A stretch of DNA of 64,000 bases from Marinobacterium_A aestuariivivens (GTDB lineage Bacteria > Pseudomonadota > Gammaproteobacteria > Pseudomonadales > Balneatricaceae): positions 5,766,001 to 5,830,000 of the forward strand of contig NZ_JBHSWE010000001.1 in NCBI RefSeq assembly GCF_042661465.1. Reading direction: 5' to 3'. Of the stretch, positions 28,545 through 38,549 are shown in pieces. The notes under the pieces are model-generated. The model was not told the DNA's origin, ran no database searches, and was given only the letters and a program-made list of their open reading frames with translations. Each line of letters begins with the position of its first letter. Within the stretch, counting starts at the first letter, position 1. A program made the translations under genes and the position numbers.

Positions 28545-31500
28545 TCACGCCAGGCCGTCCAGCAACGCCCGGGCCTCCTGCAGATCGAGGGTCTCGAAGC
28601 CCTCGTCGAAACCGGCGTAGAGTGTTTCGAGCGGGGCCCTGGCCTCGTCCGCCCTGCCCTGTTCCTGCCAGAGCCGGCTCAGGGCAGTCTGGGCGCGCAG
28701 CTGCAACATGCGCGCGCCCTGGGTGCGGGCGCTCTCGACCGACTGACGGAAGCAGGCTTCGGCGCCGGCGGCACCGCCCCGCTCGAGCAGCAGGGTCCCT
28801 TCCAGGCGATGCAGCTCGGCGGCATAGTAGCCCTCTCCGGTATCCCTGACGAAGGCCTGCGCCTCGGCGATGACCGCCAGGGCGTCGTCGATCGCGCCCT
28901 CCCCGGCCAGCGTTTCGGCCAGCAGTGCCAGCAGGTAGGAGTAGCCGAGCCGGGCACCGCTGGCCCGATAGGCCGCGAGGCCTTCCTGCATCACCGCGAG
29001 GCCCTCCCGCTGCCGGCCGAGCTGGGCCAGCGCCCAGCCGCGCAGCACCTCGGCCTGCGACAGCCAGTACGGAAAGCCCTGCTCGGTCGACAAGGCGATT
29101 GCCGCCTCGGCACGCTCCAGCGTCAAGGCGGCATCGCGCCGATACTGGTACAGCTGGGTGGTGAAGCCGAGCGCGAACGACAGGCTGAAAGTATGGGCGA
29201 GCTGTTGTGCCAGCTCGAGCGTGACACGGGACTCTTCGACCGCAGCCTCGGGCCGCCCCTGGAACCACAGCGTACAGGCGAGGAACATCCGCGCCAGAAC
29301 ACCGGGGTCCAGACCATACCTCACGGCATGAGCGCGATGTCGCTGCGGGTCGTAGCGCTCGGCCACGGCCGCAAGATGCTGCCGGGCGGCCTCGAACTCA
29401 CCGCGAAACAACAGGGTCGAACCCAGGGCGCCATGGGCTTCGAGCAGCAGGTCCTCCTCTGCGGTACGCCGGGCCTCATCGAGAAGCCGCTCGCCAAGTT
29501 CCTGCGCCCGGCGGTATTCGGCCCGAAGATTGTAAAAGCGCCGCAGCCCCAGCAGCGCCGAGAACTGCTGCGCCGTCTCGCCCAGCGTCCGGCTGAGCGC
29601 CAGGGCCCGGGTACAGCAGGCCTCGACTTCGGGCGACGCATACCCCCGGGTCGCCATCAGCACAGGCCCGATGGCGGTCTGCAGCTCGAGCTCCCGCTCA
29701 TCCCGCTGCGGCGAAGCCGGCAGCGACTCGAGCAGCTCCAGGGCACGGCTCAAATGCGCTTCGGCCTCCTGGTTGGCCGAACGCTGCACCGCCTGGCGGG
29801 CGGCGCGGCCCAGGTATTCGATCGCCTTGGCGGCATTGTCGCTGTGGGAATAGTGGTACGCCAGCTCGCCGCAGTGCTCCTCGAGCCGGTCGCCGAACAG
29901 CGCCTCGATGGCACCGGCCGTACGTTCGTGCAGCGTTCGCCTGCGCTCGAGCAACAGCGAACCGTAGGCCACCTGCTGCGTCAGGCCATGCTTGAAGGTG
30001 TACTCGACCTCCGGAAAGGCCGGCCGTTCATAGATGAACTCGCCGGCCTGCAGCCGTGCCAGCCCACGCCGCAACGCCTCTTCGGGCTGGTCCACGACCC
30101 GCTGTACCAGACTCCAGGAAACTCCTTGCCGATCACGGCCAGCGTCTGCAACAGCTGCTTGCCATCGGCCGGAAGTCGGTCGATGCGGGCACTGAGGACG
30201 CCCTGCACCGAGGTCGGGATCTGCAGCCCCACCGGCATCTGCCGCAACCGGTAATGCCCGGCCTCGCCCTCCAGCACCTGCTCTTCCGCCAGGGTCTGGA
30301 CGACCTCCTCGATGAAGAAGGGGTTGCCCTCGGTCTGCGTCAGCAGACGCGGTCGCAACGCGGTCAGCGAAGGGTCGTCGCCGAGCAGCGCATCGAGCAG
30401 TTCCGCCGCCTCGGCCTGACCCAGTGGATCCAGGTGCAGCTGGCTGTAGTAGCTTGTCTGCCCCCATTGATGGCGGTACTCGGGTCGGTAGTTCACCAGC
30501 AGCAGAATGGCCGAACTGGCCAGACCGGCACTGAAATAGTCGAGAAAGGCCTCGGTCTCGCGGTCGAGCCACTGCAGGTCCTCGAAGATCAGCTCCAGGG
30601 GCTGTTCGAGGCTCTCGCGCTCCAGGATCCGCTTGATCGCCTCGAAAGTACGCTGGCGCCGCAGCGTCGGATCCATCCGTGCCAGCTCGCTGTCGGGCTC
30701 GTCCAGGCCCAGCAGGTAGAACAGATAGGGCAGTCCCGCTTCGAGACTCCGGTCCAGCGTCAGTATCTTGCCGGTGATAATCTCCCGGCGCCGGCGCTCG
30801 TCGTCCTGGGGACCGAGATGCAGGTAGTTGCGCAGCAGCTCGATCAGCGGCCGGTACGGGAAGGCCTTGCCGTGGGACACCGAAAAGGTCTCCAGTACCA
30901 GGCAGGATTTCTCCGTCGCCAGCTTGAACTCGTAGAACAGCCGCGACTTGCCGACGCCGGGCTCGCCCACGACGCCGACGATCTGTCCCTCGCCCCGGCT
31001 GGCCCGCCCGAACGCCTGCTGCAGCTGCGCCATTTCGTCGTGGCGCCCGACAAAGGGTGCCAGGCCGCGACTCGCGGCGACCTGCAGCCGGGTGCGCAGC
31101 GGCCCGAGTCCCAGCACCTCGAAGGCGGCCATCGGCTCGGGCAGTCCCTTGACCGGGGTCACGCCGAGGGCACGATAGTCGATGTAGCCTTCGGTGAGCC
31201 TGTGGGTCGCCTCGCTGACGACGATGGTACCGGGCGTCGCGATGCCCTCCATGCGCGAGGCGATATGGATGGTCTGGCCGACCGGATCGTAATCGGTGCG
31301 CAGGTCCTCGGTGCGGATCGAACGCACCACCACTTCGCCGGTATGGATGCCGATACGGATCTGCAGCGGGATGCCCTGTGCCAGCCTGAGCCGATCGGCA
31401 TATCGGCGCATCGCATCCTGCATGCGCAGGGCGGCATAGAGCGCGCGCTGGGCATGGTCCTCGTGGGCGATGGGCGCGCCGAACAGCGCCAGGATGCCGT

Positions 31501-31936
31501 CGCCAAGGGATTTGGCCACATAACCTTCGTAGTGATGTACCGCCTCCATCATCAACGCCAACACCGGATCGATGAGCTGGCGCACCTCCTCCGGATCGAG
31601 CCCGTGGATCAGCGCCGTCGAGCCGGCCATGTCGGCGAACAGCACACTGATGGTCTTGCGCTCGCCGCTGCCGGCACCACGGGCCACCAGCGCCGCCTGC
31701 TCGGCGAGGATGCGCTCGCTCAGGTGGCTGGGTGTATAGCCGATGGGCGCCAGTGGCGTCTCGGTGTCGGTGGCCGCTTGCGCCTCTCCCAGCGCAGTGC
31801 CGCAATGGCTGCAGAAACGGTCGACGGCACCGACCTCATGGCCGCAGGCGGGACAGCTGCGTGCCAGGCGCTGGCCGCACTGTGCGCAGAAGCGGGCGTC
31901 ATCCGGGTTGTCGAATGAGCAGCGTGCACAGCGCAT
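28545..31936 (-). CDS. Zinc-ribbon / class III cyclase-like / AAA ATPase / TPR signalling protein (copy 2, frameshifted)
   Basis: The domain order equals that of the protein at 12643-16038: zinc ribbons (CARCS...CAQCG; CPACG...CSHCG), cyclase-like domain (FADMAGST; SLGDGILALFG), NTPase (GEPGVGKSRLF) and TPR tail. The frame is lost at 30117-30118, where copy 1 has GGG and copy 2 GG in the same codons (GKEFPWSLV). Restoring it gives 1130 residues. As in copy 1, the catalytic cyclase Asn is His (IHIASRM). The two copies are diverged paralogues rather than a recent duplication. Confidence 0.82.
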
Positions 31937-32033
31937 AGGGGCCTCTTTTCAGTCCGGTCGACCTGACTGAAAGCATAGCTCAGGCCGCCACGGCTTCCGA
32001 CTTTTTCGACTTTGTCCCCTTTTGGGTATGCGG

Positions 32034-32195
32034 TTACTTCTCGTTCGGGTGGAACTCTTCGGCCGACCGTTCCCAGGCCTGCTGCAACGAGCGATAGGCA
32101 TCGGAAAATCCCTGCTTCATGTGAGCCCAGGCATCGGCCGATGCTGCTCTTCAGACTGCCATACCATTGCACCAGTTCGATACGCTGATGGTGTT
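32034..32195 (-). pseudogene. Probable out-of-frame C-terminal extension of the coiled-coil gene
   Basis: Immediately after the coiled-coil stop, codons in another frame read IEHHQRIELVQWYGSLKSSIG, and then, after a second shift near 32140, DAWAHMKQGFSDAYRSLQQA to a TAA at 32036-32034. The helical, Trp/Ala-rich character matches the preceding protein. One missing A at the AAATAG stop plus one indel would fuse all parts into a ~149-residue protein. It could equally be a decayed separate gene. Confidence 0.4.
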
Positions 32196-32483
32196 CTATT
32201 TGAAACGGGAGGATGCCTTGCGCATCGCCTCGGCCATCGAATCCCAGGCGCTCTCCATCCCGGCCCGCAGGTCCTGCCAGGCGGTATCGCTGGCCTGTTG
32301 CAGCTCTTCGAGTTTTTCCTGGGCATGCTGCTGGCGCTGCCTCAAGTCCTCGATCTGCTTGTAGTATTCGAGCTGACCGTCGGCTTGCGCCTGTTCGGCC
32401 CTGGCCTTCAGCTTGCGGATTTCGGCGTCCCATTCGTCGAGCTGGGCGCGCATTTTCTTTTCGTAAGCTTCTTTCATGCTCAT
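32196..32483 (-). CDS. Coiled-coil stress-type protein (small)
   Basis: From ATG 32483 (MSMKEAYEKK, GAGG upstream) this is a 95-residue, highly charged protein predicted to be almost entirely coiled coil (heptads through KLKARAEQAQADGQLEYYKQ and the following QRQQHAQEKLEELQQ). It resembles the small coiled-coil proteins often annotated as Sll1863-like stress proteins. It may be truncated: related helical sequence continues out of frame for another ~160 bp. A longer in-frame start at 32582 adds Cys-rich sequence and was rejected. Confidence 0.65.
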   Translation of the reverse strand: MSMKEAYEKKMRAQLDEWDAEIRKLKARAEQAQADGQLEYYKQIEDLRQRQQHAQEKLEELQQASDTAWQDLRAGMESAWDSMAEAMRKASSRFK

Positions 32484-32634
32484 GGCGGGATACCTCGAGA
32501 TTGGGTGAATGACACGACGGGCCTCGTTGTCCGCCCAAGTTACTAAACTGTAGCAAAGCCCGAAGCATCCGCACCCGAACACCAGCCTTCGAGGGCCCGT
32601 TTTTTCTCCGGCATTTTCATTCGCATTTCAGTTA

Positions 32635-32669
32635 GCGCGTCTAAAGTTGATTCCGGAATCAAGACGCGC
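32635..32669. promoter_or_regulatory. Palindrome upstream of bufA
   Basis: A perfect 16-bp palindrome (TTGATTCCGGAATCAA, 32647-32662) is nested in a wider inverted repeat (GCGCGTC at 32635-32641 and GACGCGC from 32663). It lies about 110 bp upstream of bufA and ~150 bp from the divergent coiled-coil gene. It could be an operator or an RNA hairpin. No protein can be assigned to it from sequence. Confidence 0.45.
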
Positions 32670-32778
32670 GCCCTCACTCGAAGCGCGATGATTGATCCGA
32701 ATCGCTCCAGGATTTACTCGACTCCGATAGCCGCATTAACGCTGCTGTCGGAAAATATCGACAAAAAGGATAAACGCC

Positions 32779-33090
32779 ATGAACAAACCGACCACCGCTG
32801 CCGCCCTCGCCCTGGCCCTCGGCGCCTCGCTTTCGATTGCCGCCGCCCACGCCGACGAAATGAAGGACGGCGACAAGATGCAGGACATGGAAAAATGCTA
32901 CGGCGTGGCCCTCAAGGGCAAGAACGACTGCAAGGCCGGAGCCGGTACCACCTGCGCCGGCACCTCGACCCACGACTACCAGGGTAACGCCTGGTCGCTG
33001 GTCCCGGCCGGGACCTGCACGGAAACCGAGTCGCCGACCTCGCCGACCGGCTACGGCCAGCTCGAAGCCTTCGAAGAAAAGCAGTCCTGA
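32779..33090 (+). CDS. bufA: Bufferin-type metallophore precursor (DUF2282, BufA)
   Basis: The 103-residue precursor has a Sec signal peptide (ALALALGASLSIAAAHA) and a DUF2282 core with four cysteines: Cys40 (EKCYGVALKG), Cys51 (NDCKAG), Cys59 (TTCAG) and Cys80 (AGTCTE). DUF2282 peptides encoded beside DUF692 and DUF2063 genes are bufferins: ribosomally made peptides whose Cys residues are oxidised to thiooxazoles in the cytoplasm before export to the periplasm, where they sequester copper. AAAAGGA precedes the start. It is first of four co-directional genes, bufA-B-C-D. Confidence 0.9.
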   Translation: MNKPTTAAALALALGASLSIAAAHADEMKDGDKMQDMEKCYGVALKGKNDCKAGAGTTCAGTSTHDYQGNAWSLVPAGTCTETESPTSPTGYGQLEAFEEKQS

Positions 33091-33106
33091 GTTGAGAAGC
33101 CCCGGG

Positions 33107-34015
33107 ATGAAAACCCAGTCAGTCGCCGAGTCTCCATCCCGGGGCGCTTCGCCCCGGAACCCGGTTTCGACCCTCCCGGCCGCGGCCGGCATCAGCCTGA
33201 AACCCGAGTATTTTCGCGATATTCTCGAAACCCGGCCCGCCATCGGCTTTCTCGAGATACATGCCGAGAACTACCTGGTCGACGGCGGTCCCTATCACCA
33301 TTACCTGACGCGGATCCGCGAACAATACCCACTGTCGATTCACGGCGTCGGGCTGTCGATCGGCGGCGAGGAGCCGCTGAATATCGACCACCTCGACCAG
33401 GTGGCGAAACTGATCGAGCGCTACCAGCCGGCGATTTTTTCCGAACACCTGGCCTGGTCCGGCCATGGCGGGCGCTTTTTAAACGACCTGCTGCCGCTGC
33501 CCTATAACCGACAAAGCTTGCAGCGGGTATGCGACCACATCGACCTGGTTCAATCCCGCCTGAAAAGGCGCATCCTGCTGGAAAACCCGGCGACCTATAT
33601 CGAATTCGCCGCCTCCCCGATTCCGGAGACCGAATTCATAGACGAGATCCTCAGGCGCACCGGCTGCGGCCTGTTACTGGATGTCAATAACGTCCATGTC
33701 TCCTGCACCAACCACGACCGCGACGCCATCGCCTGGCTCGAGAGCCTGCGACCCGAGACCCTCGGCCAGATCCATCTGGCCGGCTTCGCCGAAGAGCGCG
33801 ACAGCGCTGGTGCCCCGCTGCTGATCGACAGCCACGATGCGCCGGTCGACGAGGCGGTCTGGAGCCTCTATGACCGGGTGCTGGCGCGTTGCGGCCCGCT
33901 GCCGACACTGATCGAACGGGACGGCAACCTCCCGCCGCTCCCGGTGTTGCTGGACGAAGCCGAGGCCGCGCAGCGCAGGCTGCTCAGCGCCCCGTCACGG
34001 GAGCGGCGGCCATGA
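33107..34015 (+). CDS. bufB: DUF692 multinuclear non-haem iron oxidase (MNIO), bufferin maturase BufB
   Basis: From ATG 33107 (GAGAAG upstream) the protein has 302 residues and the DUF692 TIM-barrel signature: GFLEIHAENYL near the N-terminus, SIHGVGLSIG, EHLAWS, LLENPATYI, LLDVNNVHVS and LAGF. The conserved His, Glu, Asp and Asn of these motifs form the multi-iron site. MNIO enzymes oxidise Cys in RiPP precursors; next to a DUF2282 gene the substrate is BufA. Its stop overlaps the bufC start (ATGA), indicating coupled translation. Confidence 0.92.
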   Translation: MKTQSVAESPSRGASPRNPVSTLPAAAGISLKPEYFRDILETRPAIGFLEIHAENYLVDGGPYHHYLTRIREQYPLSIHGVGLSIGGEEPLNIDHLDQVAKLIERYQPAIFSEHLAWSGHGGRFLNDLLPLPYNRQSLQRVCDHIDLVQSRLKRRILLENPATYIEFAASPIPETEFIDEILRRTGCGLLLDVNNVHVSCTNHDRDAIAWLESLRPETLGQIHLAGFAEERDSAGAPLLIDSHDAPVDEAVWSLYDRVLARCGPLPTLIERDGNLPPLPVLLDEAEAAQRRLLSAPSRERRP

Positions 34016-34775
34016 CCGGCCAGCGCGATTTCTGCAAGGCCCTGCTCGATCCGGACCAGGGCACGCCGGACGGACTGCGCAGCTGGAACGGTTCGGACCC
34101 CGCCATGCGCTTCGCCGTCTACCGCAACAACGTGATCGCCTCGCTGATCGAGGCGCTGGCGGATAGCTTCCCGGTCGTGAAAGCCCTGGTCGGCGATCGC
34201 TTCTTCGACGCCATGGCACAAGGCTTCGTCAGACAGAACCTGCCGGCGTCGCCGGTGCTGGCCCGCTACGGCGATGCCTTTCCGGCCTTCGTCGCGGACT
34301 TCGAGCCGGCCGGCTCCCTGCCCTACCTCGCCGATGTCGCCCGGCTCGAATGGTTCTATGTGCAGGCTTTCCATGCCGCCGATGCGCAGCCGGTAGCGAC
34401 CGAAGCGATCGGTCGCCTGCTAGCCGACAGCGACGCTCTGCCGGGGCTGCGGCTGGGCCTCCACCCGTCCGCTGCCCTGCTGTGCTCGGACCATGCCGTG
34501 GTGTCGATCTGGGCCGCGCACCAGGGGACCGGTGATCTGCGGCGGATCGACCCGGGCCGGCCCGAACAGGCGCTGCTGCTGCGTTCCGGCCTCGAAGTCC
34601 AGGTGCTGCCCTGGATCGTGCCGGCGCGCACTTTACCGAACGCCTGTTGCGCGGCGAAAGCCTTGGCGAGGCGCTGGAACGGACCGCAGCCGAAAGCCCG
34701 GCATTCGATCCGGCCGGCATCCTCGGCCTGCTTATCCGGCACGGCGCCATTACCGCGCTTCATCCCTCTACGTAA
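34012..34775 (+). CDS. bufC: DUF2063 precursor-binding partner, BufC (frameshifted)
   Basis: The N-terminal half is a DUF2063 domain (RFAVYRNNVIASLIEALADS, FVADFEPAGSLPYLADVARLEW). The frame is lost at CCC 34609-34611. One added C continues as LDRAGAHFTERLLRGESLGEALE to TAA 34773-34775, giving 254 residues, the usual BufC size. In bufferin and related MNIO systems this protein binds the DUF692 enzyme and presents the precursor. It overlaps bufB by 4 bases and precedes bufD by 21 bp. Confidence 0.85.
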
Positions 34776-34796
34776 CCATCCGCAGGAAAACCGATC

Positions 34797-35312
34797 ATGA
34801 AAGGCGAACGTCTCGCATCCCATCCCACCGCAACCGGCTGGCCACGCCAGTTCATCGCCCTGTTCGACCGCATCCCGCTGTCGCTGGTGGCGCTGCTGGG
34901 GCGCTTCTCGATTGCCGCCATCTTCTGGAAATCGGGCCAGACCAAGATCGAGGGGCTGGCGATCGATATCGTCAGCGGTGAATTTCAGCTCGGCATGCCC
35001 CGTCTCAACGCCTCGGCGGTGTTCCTGTTCCGCGAAGAGTACCGGCTGCCGCTGATCCCGCCGGAACTGGCCGCCACTTTGGCCGCCACGGCCGAACACC
35101 TGTTCCCGGCCCTGCTGCTGCTGGGCTTTGCGACGCGCTTTTCGGCGCTGGCGCTGCTGATCATGACCGCCGTGATCCAGCTGCTCGTCTACCCCGACGC
35201 CTATCCGACCCATGGTGTCTGGGCCACGGTGCTGCTGTTGCTGATGGCGAAAGGCCCCGGCCGGCTGTCGCTCGATCACTGGCTGGCAAGACGTTTGGGT
35301 AGGTTGGAGTGA
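34797..35312 (+). CDS. bufD: DoxX-family membrane protein of the bufferin cluster, BufD
   Basis: The 171-residue protein has four predicted membrane helices (LVALLGRFSIAAIFWKSGQTK, TAEHLFPALLLLGFATRFSALAL and others), the layout of DoxX/TQO-small-subunit proteins. DoxX proteins commonly end bufferin operons, where a redox or export support role has been proposed. The extreme 3' end overlaps the left arm of a dispersed palindrome (35300-35406). Confidence 0.85.
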   Translation: MKGERLASHPTATGWPRQFIALFDRIPLSLVALLGRFSIAAIFWKSGQTKIEGLAIDIVSGEFQLGMPRLNASAVFLFREEYRLPLIPPELAATLAATAEHLFPALLLLGFATRFSALALLIMTAVIQLLVYPDAYPTHGVWATVLLLLMAKGPGRLSLDHWLARRLGRLE

Positions 35313-35406
35313 TGCCCCGAAGGGGCGAATTCCGACGGGGCACCGCCAGACAGGGTCCCCGGAATCCGAAAACCCGGAATTCGCCTTCGGCTCATTCCAG
35401 GCTACG
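35300..35406. repeat. Palindromic repeat of the GGAATGAG/GAATTC family, copy 1
   Basis: The left arm (35300-35334) and right arm (35375-35406) are imperfect inverted copies sharing CGAATTCCG and the TGGAATGAG-type end. The same element occurs at 52182-52309. It covers the bufD stop and most of the gap before the acyl-CoA ligase. Confidence 0.6.
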
Positions 35407-35502
35407 TTCTGCCGTGCCATTCGCAGCGGGGCGCCGCTCCTACGAAGCGCAATAATGACGGCTAGACTGAAAGCCAACACCGACCGTCGGAAGGATGCTT
35501 TC

Positions 35503-37148
35503 ATGGCCACCAGGATTCTCGAACCCGCCGCCTCCGCCTACTCCTACCCGCTGCTGATCAAGCGCCTGCTGCAGTCCCCGGAACGATTCGAACCCGGCAA
35601 CGAGATCGTCTATCGCGACCGGGTCCGGTACGACTACCGCACCCTGCAGCAACGAGTCTGCCGCCTCGCCAACCTGCTGAAGACCGCCGGCGTCGACGAG
35701 GGCGATACCGTCGCCGTGCTGGACTGGGACAGCCACCGCTATCTCGAATGCTACTTCGCCGTGCCGATGATCGGCGCCGTGCTGCACCACGTCAACGTCC
35801 GCCTCGCGCCGGAGCAGATCGCCTACTCCCTCGACCATGCCGAGGACCGGCTGGTGCTGGTGCACGAGGATTTCGTGCCGCTGATCGAGGCGTTGCGACC
35901 AAGGCTGCACAAGGTCCGGGGCTATATCCTGCTGCGCGACGATCCAAGCGACAGCCGATGCGACCTGCCGCTGGTCGGCGACTACGAGCAGCTGATGAGC
36001 GCGGCCGATCCGGCTTTCGACTTTCCGGACTTCGACGAGAACTCGATTGCAACCACCTTTTACACCACCGGTACCACCGGCACGCCGAAGGGGTCTGCTT
36101 CAGCCATCGCCAACTGGTACTGCATACCCTCAACATGCTGGGCTTTCTCGGTGCCTACGACAGTTCGCCGCTGCTGCGTTCGGACGATGTCTACATGCCG
36201 ATCACGCCGATGTTCCATGTCCATGCCTGGGGCGTGCCCTATGTGGCGACCCTGCTCGGCGTCAAGCAGGTCTATCCCGGCCGCTATGATCCAAGGATGC
36301 TGGTCGAACTGCAGCAAACCGAGAACGTAACCTTCTCCCACTGCGTGCCAACCATCCTGCAGATGCTGCTCGGCTGCGATGCTGCCGGGAGCGCGGACTT
36401 CAGTGGCTGGAAAATGGTCATCGGCGGCAGCGCCCTGCCCCGGGGCCTCGCGAGCCGTGCCCTCGAGCGGGGTATCGACGTCTACGCCGGCTACGGCCTG
36501 TCGGAAACCTGCCCGCTGCTCAGTGTCAGCCATCTGAGCCGGAAGCAGCGGGCGCAACCGGTCGAGGCGCAGCTCGATGGCCGGACCCGCACCACCATCA
36601 CCAATATGGTCGATCTGCGCCTGGTCGACCTCGACGGCCAGCCGCAGCCTGCGGACGGCCTAAGTGTCGGTGAGGTAGTGGTACGCGCACCCTGGCTCAC
36701 CCAGGGCTACCTGAAGGACCCGCGGCAGAGCGGCGACCTCTGGGCCGGAGGCTGGCTCCACACCGGCGATATCGGCTGCCTCTACCCGGACGGCACCCTG
36801 GAGATCCGGGACCGCATCAGGGACATGATCAAGTCCGGCGGCGAATGGGTCTCGTCGCTGGCACTGGAGGACCTGATCGGCCAGCATCCCGACGTCGCCG
36901 CCGTTGCGGTCGTCGCCCGGCCCGACCCTGACTGGGGCGAATGTCCCCATGCGCTGGTGGTGGCGCGTCCCGACGACGACCAGCTCGATGCCGAAGCGAT
37001 ACGAAGCCACCTGCAGCAGTATGTCGACGCGGGCAGGATCAGCAGCTGGTGGGTGCCAAGGGAGATCGAGCTGGTTGACGATATCCCCCGTACCAGCGTC
37101 GGCAAGATCGACAAAAAGGCGATCCGCCACCGCCTGGCACAATCCTAG
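35503..37148 (+). CDS. Fatty-acyl-CoA ligase, AMP-binding family (frameshifted)
   Basis: This is an ANL-superfamily adenylating enzyme. The P-loop motif TTGTTGTPKG is present, but the frame breaks right after it at GGGG 36090-36093; an added G restores VCFSHRQLVLH. Further motifs are YGLSETCP, the hinge GWLHTGDIG and the C-terminal lysine region (SVGKIDKKAI). Corrected length is 548 residues, similar to AlkK-type medium-chain ligases. ATG 35503 follows GGAAGGA. It activates a carboxylic acid to its CoA thioester; chain length is not readable from the sequence. Confidence 0.87.
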
Positions 37149-37246
37149 GCTGGAATGATGCGATGCGCATTCCAAAACCCGTTGCGCTGCGCCTGCCCGG
37201 TGGCTGAGTGCGCAGATCACCACTGCCAATCAGGAGCGGCAGTGCA

Positions 37247-38542
37247 GTGAAACATATCTTCGTCTTCGGCCTGGATGCCTTCAATCTGGCCGAACTGAAA
37301 GCACTGCCAGGTGCCGCCGACTACCGCTTTCACCCGCTGTTTCACCATCATGAAGTCAAGGCCGGTCCGGAATTCCCGGTACGTCAGCTGTACGAAGGGG
37401 CGATCGAGCAGCTCGAGCGCTTCCCCGGCCCGATCGATGCGATCGTCGGTTACTGGGATTTCCCGGTCAGCACGCTGCTGCCACTGCTGTGCCGGCACTT
37501 CGACCTGCCGACGCCAGGCCTGGAGACCGTGCTCAAGTGCGAGCATAAATACTGGAGCCGCCTCGAACAGCAGCGGGTGATCGCGGATCATATACCGCCC
37601 TTCTGTGTGGTGAATCCTTTTTCCGAACGCTACCGCGAACAGATCGGCATCGATTACCCGTTCTGGATCAAACCGGTGCGGGCCGCTGCGTCCCACCTGG
37701 GATTCAGGGTACGCAACGACCACGAACTGGATCACGCCATCGACGTCATCCGCGCGAAGATTTTCCGCTTTGCCAAACCGTTCAACTACCTGCTGCAGTT
37801 CGCCGAACTGCCGCCGGAAATTGCCGGCATCGACGGTTTCCACTGTATCGTCGAGGGCATCATATCCCGGGGACGCCAATGCACCCTGGAGGGCTATGCC
37901 TATGACGGCGAGGTTTGCATCTACGGCGCCATCGATTCGATTCGCGAAGGCCGGCACCGCTCCAGTTTCAGCCGATATCAATATCCCTCGACGATTCCCG
38001 CCCGGGTGCAGCGACGGATGTTCGACGATACCGGCCGTTTTCTGCGTGCGATCGGCTTCGACCACGGCCCCTTCAATATCGAGTTCTACTGGGACAGCCG
38101 CCACGACCAGATCCGGCTACTGGAGATCAACAACCGCATCTCGAAGTCCCATTGCCCGCTGTTCCGCAATGTCGACGGCCTCTCCCACCACCAGGTGATG
38201 GTCGACCTCGGCCTCGGCAAAAGGCCCGACTTTCCGTACCGACGAGGGCGCTACCGGTACGCCGCCAAGTTCATGTGGCGGCAATACGAAGATGCTATGG
38301 TTAAGAAGGTTCCGAGCGACAAGGAGCTGGCGGCACTCTGCAGGCGGTTCCCCGGTGCCCAGATACAGCTGCATATTCATGAGGGCATGAAGCTGTCGGA
38401 GCTGAAGGACCAGGACAGTTACAGCTACGAGATCGCCGTAATCTTCCTCGGTGACAACAACCAGCAGAAGCTGCTCCAGCAGTACGCCCGGCTGAAACAG
38501 GCAATCCCACTGGAACTGGTACCGATCGCGAGTCGACAGTGA
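37247..38542 (+). CDS. ATP-grasp domain protein
   Basis: The start GTG 37247 follows AGGAG and gives 431 residues (MKHIFVFGLDAFNLAEL). ATP-grasp features are PFWIKPVRAAASHLGF and the metal/nucleotide segment FNIEFYWDSRHDQIRLLEINNRISKSH. Such proteins ligate a carboxylate to an amine or similar nucleophile through an acyl phosphate. The next gene, 7 bp downstream, is a CocE-type hydrolase, and this pairing suggests a ligase and a hydrolase/acyltransferase acting on one metabolite. Substrates are unknown. Confidence 0.82.
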   Translation: MKHIFVFGLDAFNLAELKALPGAADYRFHPLFHHHEVKAGPEFPVRQLYEGAIEQLERFPGPIDAIVGYWDFPVSTLLPLLCRHFDLPTPGLETVLKCEHKYWSRLEQQRVIADHIPPFCVVNPFSERYREQIGIDYPFWIKPVRAAASHLGFRVRNDHELDHAIDVIRAKIFRFAKPFNYLLQFAELPPEIAGIDGFHCIVEGIISRGRQCTLEGYAYDGEVCIYGAIDSIREGRHRSSFSRYQYPSTIPARVQRRMFDDTGRFLRAIGFDHGPFNIEFYWDSRHDQIRLLEINNRISKSHCPLFRNVDGLSHHQVMVDLGLGKRPDFPYRRGRYRYAAKFMWRQYEDAMVKKVPSDKELAALCRRFPGAQIQLHIHEGMKLSELKDQDSYSYEIAVIFLGDNNQQKLLQQYARLKQAIPLELVPIASRQ

Positions 38543-38549
38543 GCCTGAG

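Noticed and set aside
30056..31918. A 620-codon open frame on the plus strand
   Set aside because: It is the antisense of cyclase/ATPase copy 2, with the same low-information composition.
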